This document shows positions 8,773 through 16,801 of a stretch of DNA of 64,000 bases, one piece after another. Within the stretch, counting starts at the first letter, position 1, and every line of letters begins with the position of its first letter. Made by a program: the position numbers and the translations under genes. The notes under the pieces are model-generated. The model searched no databases and was not told the origin of the DNA. It saw only the letters and a program-made list of their open reading frames with translations. Source of the DNA: a bacterium (GTDB lineage Bacteria; Vulcanimicrobiota; Vulcanimicrobiia; Vulcanimicrobiales; Vulcanimicrobiaceae); the NCBI GenBank assembly GCA_021794205.1, contig JAJYRH010000004.1, forward strand, positions 62,001-126,000, written 5' to 3'.

Positions 8773-9168
8773 TTACTGCTGCGAATCGAGCCCGGCGCGG
8801 CGCGGCGGAATGGAGTTCGCACCGATGGAGCGCGCGTAGGCCTTAAATTTCACGAACGTCTTCAAACGCTCGCCGAGTTCTTCGTGATAGGCGCTCAAGC
8901 GCACGATCTGACGGTCTCGAATTGCGTGAATGCGTTCGAGCCGTTCGCGCACGAATGCATCGAAGGCTTCGTCGCGATCGAGATCGGCGCGTTCGAGCTC
9001 CTTCTCCAGCGAATGCGTGATGCGACGCGCGTTGCCGATCGCCGTGTCGAGACGCTCCCAATCGTGCTCTTGCAGCGCCGATTCCAATTCCGCACACGAA
9101 CGTTCGAGCGCGCCGATCTCGGCGAGCGCCGCCGTGCGCGCGGGGCTATCCGACTGCGGCAAAACCAC
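8773..9168 (-). CDS. FliT-like coiled-coil protein, possible flagellar chaperone
   Basis: The 131-aa protein is almost entirely helical and charged, with heptad-like stretches (ALERSCAELESALQEHDW, then ITHSLEKELERADLDRDEA). It follows fliS with a 23-bp overlap at the end of the flaG-fliD-fliS operon, the place where fliT is normally found. FliT-type proteins chaperone FliD and, in some bacteria, regulate flagellar transcription. Sequence alone only supports a small helical protein; the FliT name comes from position and size. The GTG start at 9168 has no clear ribosome site, so coupling to fliS translation is likely. Confidence 0.6.
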   Translation of the reverse strand: MVLPQSDSPARTAALAEIGALERSCAELESALQEHDWERLDTAIGNARRITHSLEKELERADLDRDEAFDAFVRERLERIHAIRDRQIVRLSAYHEELGERLKTFVKFKAYARSIGANSIPPRRAGLDSQQ

Positions 9169-9592
9169 TGCTCGCCGTCGGCTCGCTCGCCTCGCTCTCG
9201 TTTCGCTGCATCGCCTTAAACTGCGAGACCGCCTCGGCCCAGGTTTTGCGATAATCGATAAAGTCCGGGAGCAAGCGTTCGACGCGTACGACGTCCTTCT
9301 GCATGTTCGCCATCACGAGTTCGTGATGCCAAAACTCGTAGACGCGAAAGAGATTCGTCGCGAGTTCGCCGCCGATCTCCATATCGAGCGCACCCATCAA
9401 CACGGCGAGAGCGCGCTGCGCGCGCAGGAGCGCGCGGTGAATTCTCTCGATATCGCCGACGTCGGCATGCATTTTCTCGACCGCCTGCTGTGCCGAAAGG
9501 ATCAAGATATCGAAGACGCGCACGATCAGGTCCTCTTTCGAAGCCGTTAAGATCGCCGTTTCGACGTACTTGTCGTTTGCCGAACGCGCCAC
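9146..9592 (-). CDS. fliS: flagellar secretion chaperone FliS
   Basis: The 148-aa protein has the FliS pattern: Y..TAILTASKEDLIVRVFDILI at the N-terminus, the LD.EIGGELATNLFRVYEFW core, and an LLPDFIDYRKTW segment. FliS binds the C-terminal D0 helix of flagellin in the cytoplasm and stops premature polymerisation before export. It lies 15 bp after fliD and overlaps the FliT-like gene. Length and motif order match the family. The final 20 residues (RNESEASEPTASSGFAAVG) look disordered. Confidence 0.92.
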   Translation of the reverse strand: MARSANDKYVETAILTASKEDLIVRVFDILILSAQQAVEKMHADVGDIERIHRALLRAQRALAVLMGALDMEIGGELATNLFRVYEFWHHELVMANMQKDVVRVERLLPDFIDYRKTWAEAVSQFKAMQRNESEASEPTASSGFAAVG

Positions 9593-9607
9593 GTGCCTGT
9601 CTGGTCC

Positions 9608-11623
9608 CTAACTTCCCGAGCTCGAGCCGTTAAAGAAGCCGGCGAGCTGCGATTGCAGCGATTGGTACTGCGCTAGCGTCGCCTCGGTCTGTACGAACTC
9701 TTGCCGCAACGTGTTCGCTTGTTGATTCGCGTTATCTTGAATCTGCGAGATCTGCGATTGAAGCTGAGTGATCTGGTTCGTATTTTGGTTTTGGAAGGTC
9801 TGCAATAACGAGACCGGGGGGACGCTCCCCACGATGCCGTTACTCAACAACGTCGGCAAGCCGGTGGCGTAGGTGAGGTAGGAGCCGAGTTGGTTGGTCA
9901 GGCCTTGCGCTCCGTTGAGGAGATCCTGCACCGCGTTTGGATTCGCAGCGAGCGCCGCATCGAGCTTTGTGACGTCCAACGGCTGCAACGTGCCGTCGGT
10001 ACCCTGGAACGTCGTCGTATTGACGGCCTGCTGTCCGGTCGATCCCGGCTGCGTCGCCTGACTGTTATACGAAAGTTGCGAGAACGCGCTGCTGGTCTGG
10101 AGCCCGATCTGCGAGAGCGAATTATAGCCCCCGAACGATCCGCTTCCCAAGAAGCCGCTGACGATATTGGTCAGTTGGTCCTTCAGATTCGTAACGCTGT
10201 CGACTCCGAAAAGAATACCGCCGCCGACCGCCGGTGCCACCTGCCCCGGTAGGGCCGTTCCCTGCGCGGCCTGCAGGACGATCGGAGCCTGCGTCGCGCT
10301 GTTGATCTCGGTCACCGCGGAGTTATATGCCGAAACGAAGGTGTTGAGCGCATTCACTAACTGCGAGTTATCCTGCGCCACCGTCACCGTAAACGGAGAA
10401 GGGGTGTTGCCCGTCAGTTGCAACGAGACGCCCGGTATTGCGGTCGTCACCGTGTTGCTGTTGCTGTAGTACGTCGTCGATCCGCCCGACGGATTTGCAA
10501 CGACGACCTGCGATTGCTGTCCGACCGTCGTCGTCGCTCCCGCTGCCGAGGTGAGCCCGACCGCGGTGAGAAAATTGCTGGTATCGCCCGAGGAACCGAC
10601 GATGATCGATTGCGCGCCGCTGCTCTTGTTCGTCAGCGAAATGCCGCCGGTCTGCGCGTTATACGTCGCGATGACGCCGGCATTACTCGTGTTGATCTTT
10701 GCAAGCACCGAGGCGAGATTATCGCCCGTGGCCGAGACGCTGATGGAGACGCCATTGATCGTGAAGTTTCCGCTGGTAACCGGGGTGACGAAACCCGCGT
10801 TCGTGCCGGTCGAATCGAATGAGACCGCTTGATTGATGCCGCCGACTCCGGCGGTCCCGGTAACGCCGGTCGTCGGCCCGGTATTGTTGATCTGCGCTCC
10901 CGAAAGGCGGAGCACGTCGAGAAGATTTCCTTGATCGTTCGCACTACCGAGTGTGATCGGCTTGCTTCCGCTCAGGACGACCGCACCCGATGCGTTCAGC
11001 GATGCGGTGAACGACGGATCGTAGGCTTGCACCGCGGTTTGAATATTCGCGAGAATCGTATTGAGCGACTGCGTGTTGACGTCGTAATTCACCGATACGC
11101 CGTCGATCGTTACCGATCCGGTCGATCCACTGCCGTTGGTCGGCGTGATCGCCGCATACGAATCGACGAGCGGAACGGTATTCGAGGCCTGGCCGGCGTA
11201 GATCCCCGCCGTCGCCGGGAGCAGGTCGGTAATCGCGTGTCCGGCCGCCGTATTGCTGAGGACCGAGGTCGGCGTCGCCGTCTGTACCGAGTCGATCGTA
11301 TAGACGCCGGGAACGGCATTCCCGCCGGCGATCCCCGAGGCGACGATCGCCGCGAGGTTCGTGCTCGTTGCCGAAACGGCATCGTAGATATTCGGTTGCG
11401 AGAGCGCACCGAGCGCCGTCTGCACGGAAGAAAGGAGATTGTTGATCTTGATCAGTTCGAGGTTGGCGGCATTGAGCGTCGCAATCTGCTGATTGATCTG
11501 CGTTGTCGGCGCCAGCGTCAGCGCGGTCAACTTCTGAATGATCGAATTATAATCGATACCCGACACGATGCCGGGAAAAGAAACGGGGGGGATGTTCGTC
11601 CCGGGGATCTGGCTAGTGGACAT
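9608..11623 (-). CDS. fliD: flagellar filament cap protein FliD (HAP2)
   Basis: The 671-aa product has the FliD layout: an N-terminal GIVSGIDYNSIIQKLTAL segment with the conserved GxDxxxxIxxL helix, central beta-rich D2/D3 domains containing FTINGVSISV repeats, and a C-terminal coiled coil (QLQSQISQIQDNANQQANTL) ending in LAQYQSLQSQLAGFF. FliD caps the filament tip and folds exported flagellin into place. At 671 residues it is larger than the enterobacterial protein, with the extra length in the variable outer domains. A GAGGAAAGGA ribosome site precedes the ATG. It follows flaG by 36 bp and is very probably read from the flaG promoter. Confidence 0.94.
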   Translation of the reverse strand: MSTSQIPGTNIPPVSFPGIVSGIDYNSIIQKLTALTLAPTTQINQQIATLNAANLELIKINNLLSSVQTALGALSQPNIYDAVSATSTNLAAIVASGIAGGNAVPGVYTIDSVQTATPTSVLSNTAAGHAITDLLPATAGIYAGQASNTVPLVDSYAAITPTNGSGSTGSVTIDGVSVNYDVNTQSLNTILANIQTAVQAYDPSFTASLNASGAVVLSGSKPITLGSANDQGNLLDVLRLSGAQINNTGPTTGVTGTAGVGGINQAVSFDSTGTNAGFVTPVTSGNFTINGVSISVSATGDNLASVLAKINTSNAGVIATYNAQTGGISLTNKSSGAQSIIVGSSGDTSNFLTAVGLTSAAGATTTVGQQSQVVVANPSGGSTTYYSNSNTVTTAIPGVSLQLTGNTPSPFTVTVAQDNSQLVNALNTFVSAYNSAVTEINSATQAPIVLQAAQGTALPGQVAPAVGGGILFGVDSVTNLKDQLTNIVSGFLGSGSFGGYNSLSQIGLQTSSAFSQLSYNSQATQPGSTGQQAVNTTTFQGTDGTLQPLDVTKLDAALAANPNAVQDLLNGAQGLTNQLGSYLTYATGLPTLLSNGIVGSVPPVSLLQTFQNQNTNQITQLQSQISQIQDNANQQANTLRQEFVQTEATLAQYQSLQSQLAGFFNGSSSGS

Positions 11624-11659
11624 GGATTCCTTTCCTCACTGCGCCCTGCGAGCAACGCA

Positions 11660-12115
11660 TTACGCGTTGCTGTCGAGCGTCACTCCTTGATGCTGATCGA
11701 AAAACTCGGCGATCCCGATGAGGATCTCCGGCGGGAACTGCGCGACCTCTTGATTCGTCCGTGGATCGGAGAAAACGGTCACGATCTCGTTGGGATGGTG
11801 CAACACGCGATACGATACGTTAAGGGTAACCGGTTGTGGGTTCGTGGGCGGCCCGAAAAAACGCGCGACCGACGAGACGACCTTCCCGTCGCCGTTCGCC
11901 GGCGCCGGGCCGAAGCCGACCTGGGGCGGAGCGCCCGAGGAATTCGGTGTGCCGATCGGCCCCGACGGGGCCGGAGGGACGCTCGCAACGCTCGGCGTTG
12001 CGCCTTCTAGCGGTGCGTTCTCACCCGCGCCCGGAGGGGCGCCGTTCGCACCGGAAACCGCGGCGGCTCCGGGAATCGGTGGCGGCGCGACCGCCGCTGC
12101 AGACGTGACATCCAT
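11660..12115 (-). CDS. flaG: FlaG family flagellar protein
   Basis: I chose the ATG at 12115 because a GGGGG ribosome site lies about eight bases upstream; longer frames to 12313 run into the preceding gene. The first 90 residues are Pro/Ala/Gly-rich and probably disordered. Residues about 105-145 carry the FlaG signature: LNVSYRVLHHPNEIVTVFSD, then QEVAQFPPEILIGIAEFF, equivalent to the family's R-Q-IPPE block. FlaG proteins influence filament length and usually precede fliD, as here. It begins the flaG-fliD-fliS-fliT-like unit and has its own sigma-28-type promoter. Confidence 0.87.
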   Translation of the reverse strand: MDVTSAAAVAPPPIPGAAAVSGANGAPPGAGENAPLEGATPSVASVPPAPSGPIGTPNSSGAPPQVGFGPAPANGDGKVVSSVARFFGPPTNPQPVTLNVSYRVLHHPNEIVTVFSDPRTNQEVAQFPPEILIGIAEFFDQHQGVTLDSNA

Positions 12116-12146
12116 GTGAAATCCCCCTCGAGTACTCTCTTCTTTA

Positions 12147-12174
12147 TCATCGGCGCCGCACGAGGGGCAGTTTA
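12147..12174 (-). promoter_or_regulatory. sigma-28 (FliA/SigD)-type promoter of the flaG operon
   Basis: Read on the minus strand, TAAACTGC (12174-12167) and GCCGATGA (12154-12147) are separated by 12 bases. They match the sigma-28 consensus TAAA and GCCGATAA (7 of 8 in the -10 box). The -10 box lies 31 bases before the flaG start. The TAA of the -35 box is also the stop codon of the upstream glycosyltransferase gene (12174-12172). Confidence 0.75.
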
Positions 12175-14178
12175 GTCGACGCCCGCGCGGCTCCGAGCCC
12201 GTTCGCCGGCGAGCTGATAGGCGGTCACGTAGGCGACGAACGCGGTGGTTTGATCGAATGCGACGCGGACGTGCGAGCGCAGGGCATCGCGCTCCGCAGG
12301 CGTCCGCTCCCACGCCCGCGCCAGCCCCGCCTCGATCGAGGCATGGTCACCGGGGTCGACGACCTCGGCGAATGAACCGAAGAGCTCGCGCCCGTATCCC
12401 GCTGCCGAGAGTACGGGAAAGGCCCCGGTCGCAGCGGCGGCGGCGACCACGTGGAGGCCGCGCCCCGACCAAGCGCAGTCGGCGACGACGCGCGCCCGCG
12501 CCCGAAGCCAGGCGCGGTTGGCAAGGTTGAGGTGGCGCTGCGGTACCCAGATCGCCTGGACGCCCATCGCCTCCATGAGGCTCTGGAACCACTGATGATC
12601 GATGACCGGCCCCGTAAAGACGATGGGCAGCGAGCGCTTCTTCGCCGCCAGCGCCAACGCGATCTGATTCGAGCGCGCTTCGACCGGGAGATCGCAGAGA
12701 ACGAATTCACCCTCCCCGGCGAGGACGCGCGCATCCTCGTAGCGCGGTGCACCTTCCACAAGCCCCGGCACCGCGATCGCGCTCCCCGCCCAGCCGAAGC
12801 GGCTGCGCAGCAGCGCCTCCTCAGCCGGGCACGAGAGCACCGCAACGTCGCACCGTTCCAGCATCGCCCGAACCCCGGCCTCCGCGGCGGGGCGCGGGTC
12901 GAATTCGCGCTCCGGCGCGGCATTCTCGATCGAGAGCGCGCGGGCACCGAGCGCGGCGAAATAGAGATCGAACATCGCCGCGTCGTTGACGTTACCGTAG
13001 ACCGCCTTCGTCGCCTTCGGCCCGGAGAACGCTTCGCCGCGCGGATCGTCGACGGAGAGCGAGGCGACGAGCGGCATCGCGGGCATCGATTTCAGCAGCG
13101 CGACCGCCGCCGGAGCGACCTCGCTCCCCCAGGCGTGCACGAGATCGTACGATGAAAGATCGGCGTGTGCGCCGACGGGGAAGACGCCGACGTCGAAGCC
13201 CTCGCGCTCCAAACGCCGCGCGAGCACGTGCATCGCCATTGCATCGGCGTCAGGATTGGTCAACGCATCCTCGCGCACGAGCATCGCGATGCGCCCCGAG
13301 GATCCGCCCTGCACCGCCGGCTCGTTCAGCACGCTCGCACGCGCTTCAACCGAAGTGCCCGCAAAGGAAACGCCGAGCGTACTCGCCGTCGGCCCATCAT
13401 CGGGATCGAACGAGACCGTGATCGCCGGCGGTAGCGCGACGGTCACGGGAATTGCAATATCACCGCTCTCTCCGCCGTCGCGAAGCACGCGTACCCGCGC
13501 GTCGGGGAGCGCTTCAGGGCGCTGCGCAACGACGAGATCGTAGGTTCCGGCGCGGTCGAGCGGAGTGGGAGCGATGTCGAGCCAGCGCGCGGCAAAAGCG
13601 AGTGCCTCGGGGTCGCCGAGATCGAGCGCGATATCGGCGCCCGCGCGCGCGAGCGAGAGCGCACCGACCGCCCCACGCGAATCGACGATCGCGGCCCGCG
13701 TTCCGGGCCGCACGTAGCGCGCGGCAAAAACGTAGGGCGCGAGATCTTCGTATAGGTCGGTGTAGCTCGTCACACCGAGGAGGCGCAATTCCCGGGCACG
13801 CGCGATATCGCGCTCCGTGCGAGGATCGAAGATCTCCAAGCTCTCGGCGCGCGCGCGCCGATTGAGAAATTGAACGCGGAGCCAGGGAAAGATCTTCCGT
13901 TCGATATCATCGGCGCGTTGCGGATCGAGCGATCGATAATCGAGCGGCCAGAGCAGCACGCTGCTCTCGCGCTCCAGCAATGAAGCGACTTCAATTTCGC
14001 AGTTGAAGACGATCGTCCAGCGCTCCGCATCGCGAAAGCCGAGATCGATCGTGCAGCGTTGCGTGAGCGACCAGCCGGGTTCCAAGCGCGCGAAGGCGAA
14101 CGTCGCGGCACCGATCGCGGCCATCGCTTCATCGCGAGGCCGCAGTGAGAAGCGCCGATGGCGATCGTGGAATCTCAC
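12172..14178 (-). CDS. probable GT-B-type glycosyltransferase of the flagellin locus
   Basis: The 668-aa protein has an N-terminal region with a Rossmann-like segment (RPGTRAAIVDSRGAVGALSLA, about 155-175) and a C-terminal half resembling GT4-type GT-B transferases: RIAMLVREDALTNPDADAM, an SYDLVHAWGSE segment, and a closing nucleotide-binding region (SGRGLHVVAAAAATGAFPVLS, then a FAEVVDPGD block). The usual E-x7-E motif is not clear, so activity is inferred. Its GTG start overlaps the preceding transferase gene by 4 bp (GTGA), and its stop codon forms part of the flaG promoter. Position between flagellin and flaG suggests flagellin glycosylation. Confidence 0.65.
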   Translation of the reverse strand: MRFHDRHRRFSLRPRDEAMAAIGAATFAFARLEPGWSLTQRCTIDLGFRDAERWTIVFNCEIEVASLLERESSVLLWPLDYRSLDPQRADDIERKIFPWLRVQFLNRRARAESLEIFDPRTERDIARARELRLLGVTSYTDLYEDLAPYVFAARYVRPGTRAAIVDSRGAVGALSLARAGADIALDLGDPEALAFAARWLDIAPTPLDRAGTYDLVVAQRPEALPDARVRVLRDGGESGDIAIPVTVALPPAITVSFDPDDGPTASTLGVSFAGTSVEARASVLNEPAVQGGSSGRIAMLVREDALTNPDADAMAMHVLARRLEREGFDVGVFPVGAHADLSSYDLVHAWGSEVAPAAVALLKSMPAMPLVASLSVDDPRGEAFSGPKATKAVYGNVNDAAMFDLYFAALGARALSIENAAPEREFDPRPAAEAGVRAMLERCDVAVLSCPAEEALLRSRFGWAGSAIAVPGLVEGAPRYEDARVLAGEGEFVLCDLPVEARSNQIALALAAKKRSLPIVFTGPVIDHQWFQSLMEAMGVQAIWVPQRHLNLANRAWLRARARVVADCAWSGRGLHVVAAAAATGAFPVLSAAGYGRELFGSFAEVVDPGDHASIEAGLARAWERTPAERDALRSHVRVAFDQTTAFVAYVTAYQLAGERARSRAGVD

Positions 14179-16793
14179 GGTTTCTCCACTTCGACGAGTC
14201 GCCGCAGCGAGCTCGGGCTCGCGTTGGGAATGTCGACGATGGCGACGGTTCGCGCGGCGACTTCGAGCTCTTCATCGAGGTCGATCACTTCGACGTCGGC
14301 GCACCTCTCCGACGAAATATCGAGCGACGCAAGAATTTTTTCGATCCGGCGTTCGACCGCCGCCGCATCGCCGCCCTCGCCGAGGCGCAACGTCAGCACG
14401 ACGGGATCCTCACTGCGGAACGCACGCAGATAGCGCCGCATGAAGCGCCCGACGGGTTCCCAGGCGGCATCGCCTCCGGAAAACTCGGCGACGAACCGCA
14501 CGTCGGCGGCGCGTTCGTTGCGCTCGCTCGGCCGCTCCTCTCGAGGTGCATCGAGTTTTGGTTTCGGTAACGCAGCGTAATGCAGCGCGCGATTGAAACC
14601 GTTGAAGTATCCCGGACGCGGGTCGTAGCCGCTCTCGGGATAGGCGGGCGGGTAGCCCCATTTCGCCGCAAAGTACGTCCAGTTCGCGCGCATCGTCGCG
14701 CCGTAATCGACGTTATTGGCAACGAAGCTGCGACTGCCGAAATGATGGATGAAGGCATCCTCGCAAACGAATATTTTGTACCCAGCCGCACGCGCGCGCA
14801 TGCAGAGATCGTCATCTTCGAAGTTGCCGACGCCGAAGCGTTCGTCGAAGCCGCCGATTTCATCGACGAGCGCTCTCGGCATGCAGAGACAGAAGCCGAC
14901 CGCGCGGTCGGTGTAGTATCCACGCCCCTTGAACCGACGCCCGCGCTCCGCAGCGAATGCCAGCATCGCCGCCTCGTCCTCGTAGCGCGCGTTCGGAACC
15001 TGCTGGTGCCCCGAGACGCTATTGCTCCGCGGAGCGGTGATGCCGACTGCGCGCTTATCTCGGTACGGGCGCAACAGTGCCTCCAGCCAACCATCGCTGA
15101 CTAAGACGTCGTTATTGAGCACGACGACGTACTCGCCGCGCGCCGCCGCCATACCGATGTTGTTTCCCGCACCGAAGCCACGATTCACGCCGTTGTAAAG
15201 CACGCGGACGTGGGGGTCGTCGATCGAACGCAGGTAGGCGATCGTATCGGGCCCCGATCCATTATCGACGACGATAATTTCGAACGGTTCGCGCGTCCTT
15301 GCGAGCAGGGAGTTCAATGCCAATTTCGTGTATTCGGGCGCGTTCCAACTGAGCGTGACGATCGAAACGAGTCCGGGTTCGGGTGCGTCGGCAACCGTCA
15401 GTCGCTCTTTCAAAAATGCGTCGTCGCGACCGATCAAGGAAGCGATGCTGCGCTGATAGGTGCGTTCGAAGAGATCGTCGCGCTCCGGCTCGGCGTTGCC
15501 TTCCACGACCGCCTCGTCCATCCCGACGACCCCGATCCCGAGTTCGAGGGCACGTACGCAGAGATCGGCGAGGCTTCCGGGGAGGCTCGGAAACGGCTCG
15601 AGCCGATAGTGCTGTGGAAGCCGCCACAGCGCGACGAGCAGCGCGCGCGCGTCACCGCACGCCGGCGACGCATCGAAACCGAGCATCGCTTCGGGCGCAC
15701 CCGTCGCCGCAAACGCGTCGTAGCGGATTTCGAGGCGCCGCGAAAGGTGTTCGAACCACCCGGGAGCGAGTGCGATGCGTGCGTCGAGAAAAAACGCGTA
15801 CCGATTTCCGCGCAATTCCATCGCCGCTTTCGCAGCATCGATATCGTCGCGACCGATCCAATCGATCCCGTCGATTTTTACGGGAGCCGCGCGCAGGTCG
15901 CGTTCGATACGTTCGCGGCGGTCCGGCGTCACCTCGCCGTGAACCACCGCACGCATCGACGGAGTCGGGAGCATCTGCGCCGAGACTACGGCGTTCGGCA
16001 TGACGACCGTTCGCTTCACGAGGCCGCGTTCGTAGTCCCAAAGCCCGGCGTCGATCCGCGGAAAATCTCGCCAGCGTCGCTCGAGGCGCGCGATATTGGG
16101 CATGACGCGCCGGAAGCGCTGCGAGCCGGATTGCGATTCGTAATGAAAGAGCACGGCCTTCGGTTCGTAGACGATGCGCAGGCCGGCATGGCGAATTTTC
16201 AGACAGTAATCGACATCTTCGTAGCCGTTCCAAAAGCCCTCGTCGAGCCCACCGAGACGAACGTAGAGATCGCGCGGCGTTGCCAGGCACGCTCCCGTCA
16301 CCGCCTGAACGTCGCGGCGCTTCATGACCGTCGGTTCCTCTGTCGGAGCGAGAAATCCGAAATGGGTCGGCGCCATCGTATTGACGCCGCTCAACACCTC
16401 GTTGAAGATCACGCCCGCGTGTTGAATCAAGCCGTCGCCGAATAGCAGACGGGCGCCGACCGCGCCGACATCCGGGTTTTCGAGATGCGCGAGCATCGCT
16501 TCGATCCAGCCCGGCATCGCCTTCGTATCGTTGTTGAGGAGCACGAGAAAACGCCCCGAAGCGACCGCCGCGCCCTGATTGTTCGCGACGGCAAAGCCGA
16601 GGTTCCGTTCGTTGACGATCGTCTTCACCCACGGGAACTCAGCGAGGACGGTGGCGGTATCGTCGGTCGAGCCATTGTCGACGACGATGACCTCGCCCAG
16701 AACATCGCGCGGCAACGTCTCGGCAAGCGCCTGCAAACAGACGCGCGTCAACGCGGCCTTATTGAAGACGGGAATAACGATCGAATAGAGCAA
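14175..16793 (-). CDS. tandem-domain GT2 glycosyltransferase
   Basis: The 872-aa product carries two GT-A domains. The first (about 1-250) has YSIVIPVFNK, VIVVDNGSTDDT and FLVLLNNDT; the second (about 472-740) has VSIVTLSWNAPEY, IIVVDNGSGPDT and YVVVLNNDV. Both keep the NND metal-binding motif and a GGLDE/GGFDE acceptor-loop motif, so both may be active. A C-terminal stretch of about 120 residues is of unknown type. Two-domain GT2 proteins often build short repeating glycans. It lies 8 bp after the TPR-glycosyltransferase gene and overlaps the next transferase gene, so all three form one operon. The start is a TTG with no strong ribosome site. Confidence 0.85.
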   Translation of the reverse strand: MLYSIVIPVFNKAALTRVCLQALAETLPRDVLGEVIVVDNGSTDDTATVLAEFPWVKTIVNERNLGFAVANNQGAAVASGRFLVLLNNDTKAMPGWIEAMLAHLENPDVGAVGARLLFGDGLIQHAGVIFNEVLSGVNTMAPTHFGFLAPTEEPTVMKRRDVQAVTGACLATPRDLYVRLGGLDEGFWNGYEDVDYCLKIRHAGLRIVYEPKAVLFHYESQSGSQRFRRVMPNIARLERRWRDFPRIDAGLWDYERGLVKRTVVMPNAVVSAQMLPTPSMRAVVHGEVTPDRRERIERDLRAAPVKIDGIDWIGRDDIDAAKAAMELRGNRYAFFLDARIALAPGWFEHLSRRLEIRYDAFAATGAPEAMLGFDASPACGDARALLVALWRLPQHYRLEPFPSLPGSLADLCVRALELGIGVVGMDEAVVEGNAEPERDDLFERTYQRSIASLIGRDDAFLKERLTVADAPEPGLVSIVTLSWNAPEYTKLALNSLLARTREPFEIIVVDNGSGPDTIAYLRSIDDPHVRVLYNGVNRGFGAGNNIGMAAARGEYVVVLNNDVLVSDGWLEALLRPYRDKRAVGITAPRSNSVSGHQQVPNARYEDEAAMLAFAAERGRRFKGRGYYTDRAVGFCLCMPRALVDEIGGFDERFGVGNFEDDDLCMRARAAGYKIFVCEDAFIHHFGSRSFVANNVDYGATMRANWTYFAAKWGYPPAYPESGYDPRPGYFNGFNRALHYAALPKPKLDAPREERPSERNERAADVRFVAEFSGGDAAWEPVGRFMRRYLRAFRSEDPVVLTLRLGEGGDAAAVERRIEKILASLDISSERCADVEVIDLDEELEVAARTVAIVDIPNASPSSLRRLVEVEKP

Positions 16794-16801
16794 GGCCGGG
16801 G

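Noticed and set aside
10829-12010. Long plus-strand open frame (393 codons) opposite fliD and flaG
   Set aside because: Arg/Asp/Val-rich low-complexity translation, no ribosome site or family similarity; it is the antisense shadow of fliD and flaG.
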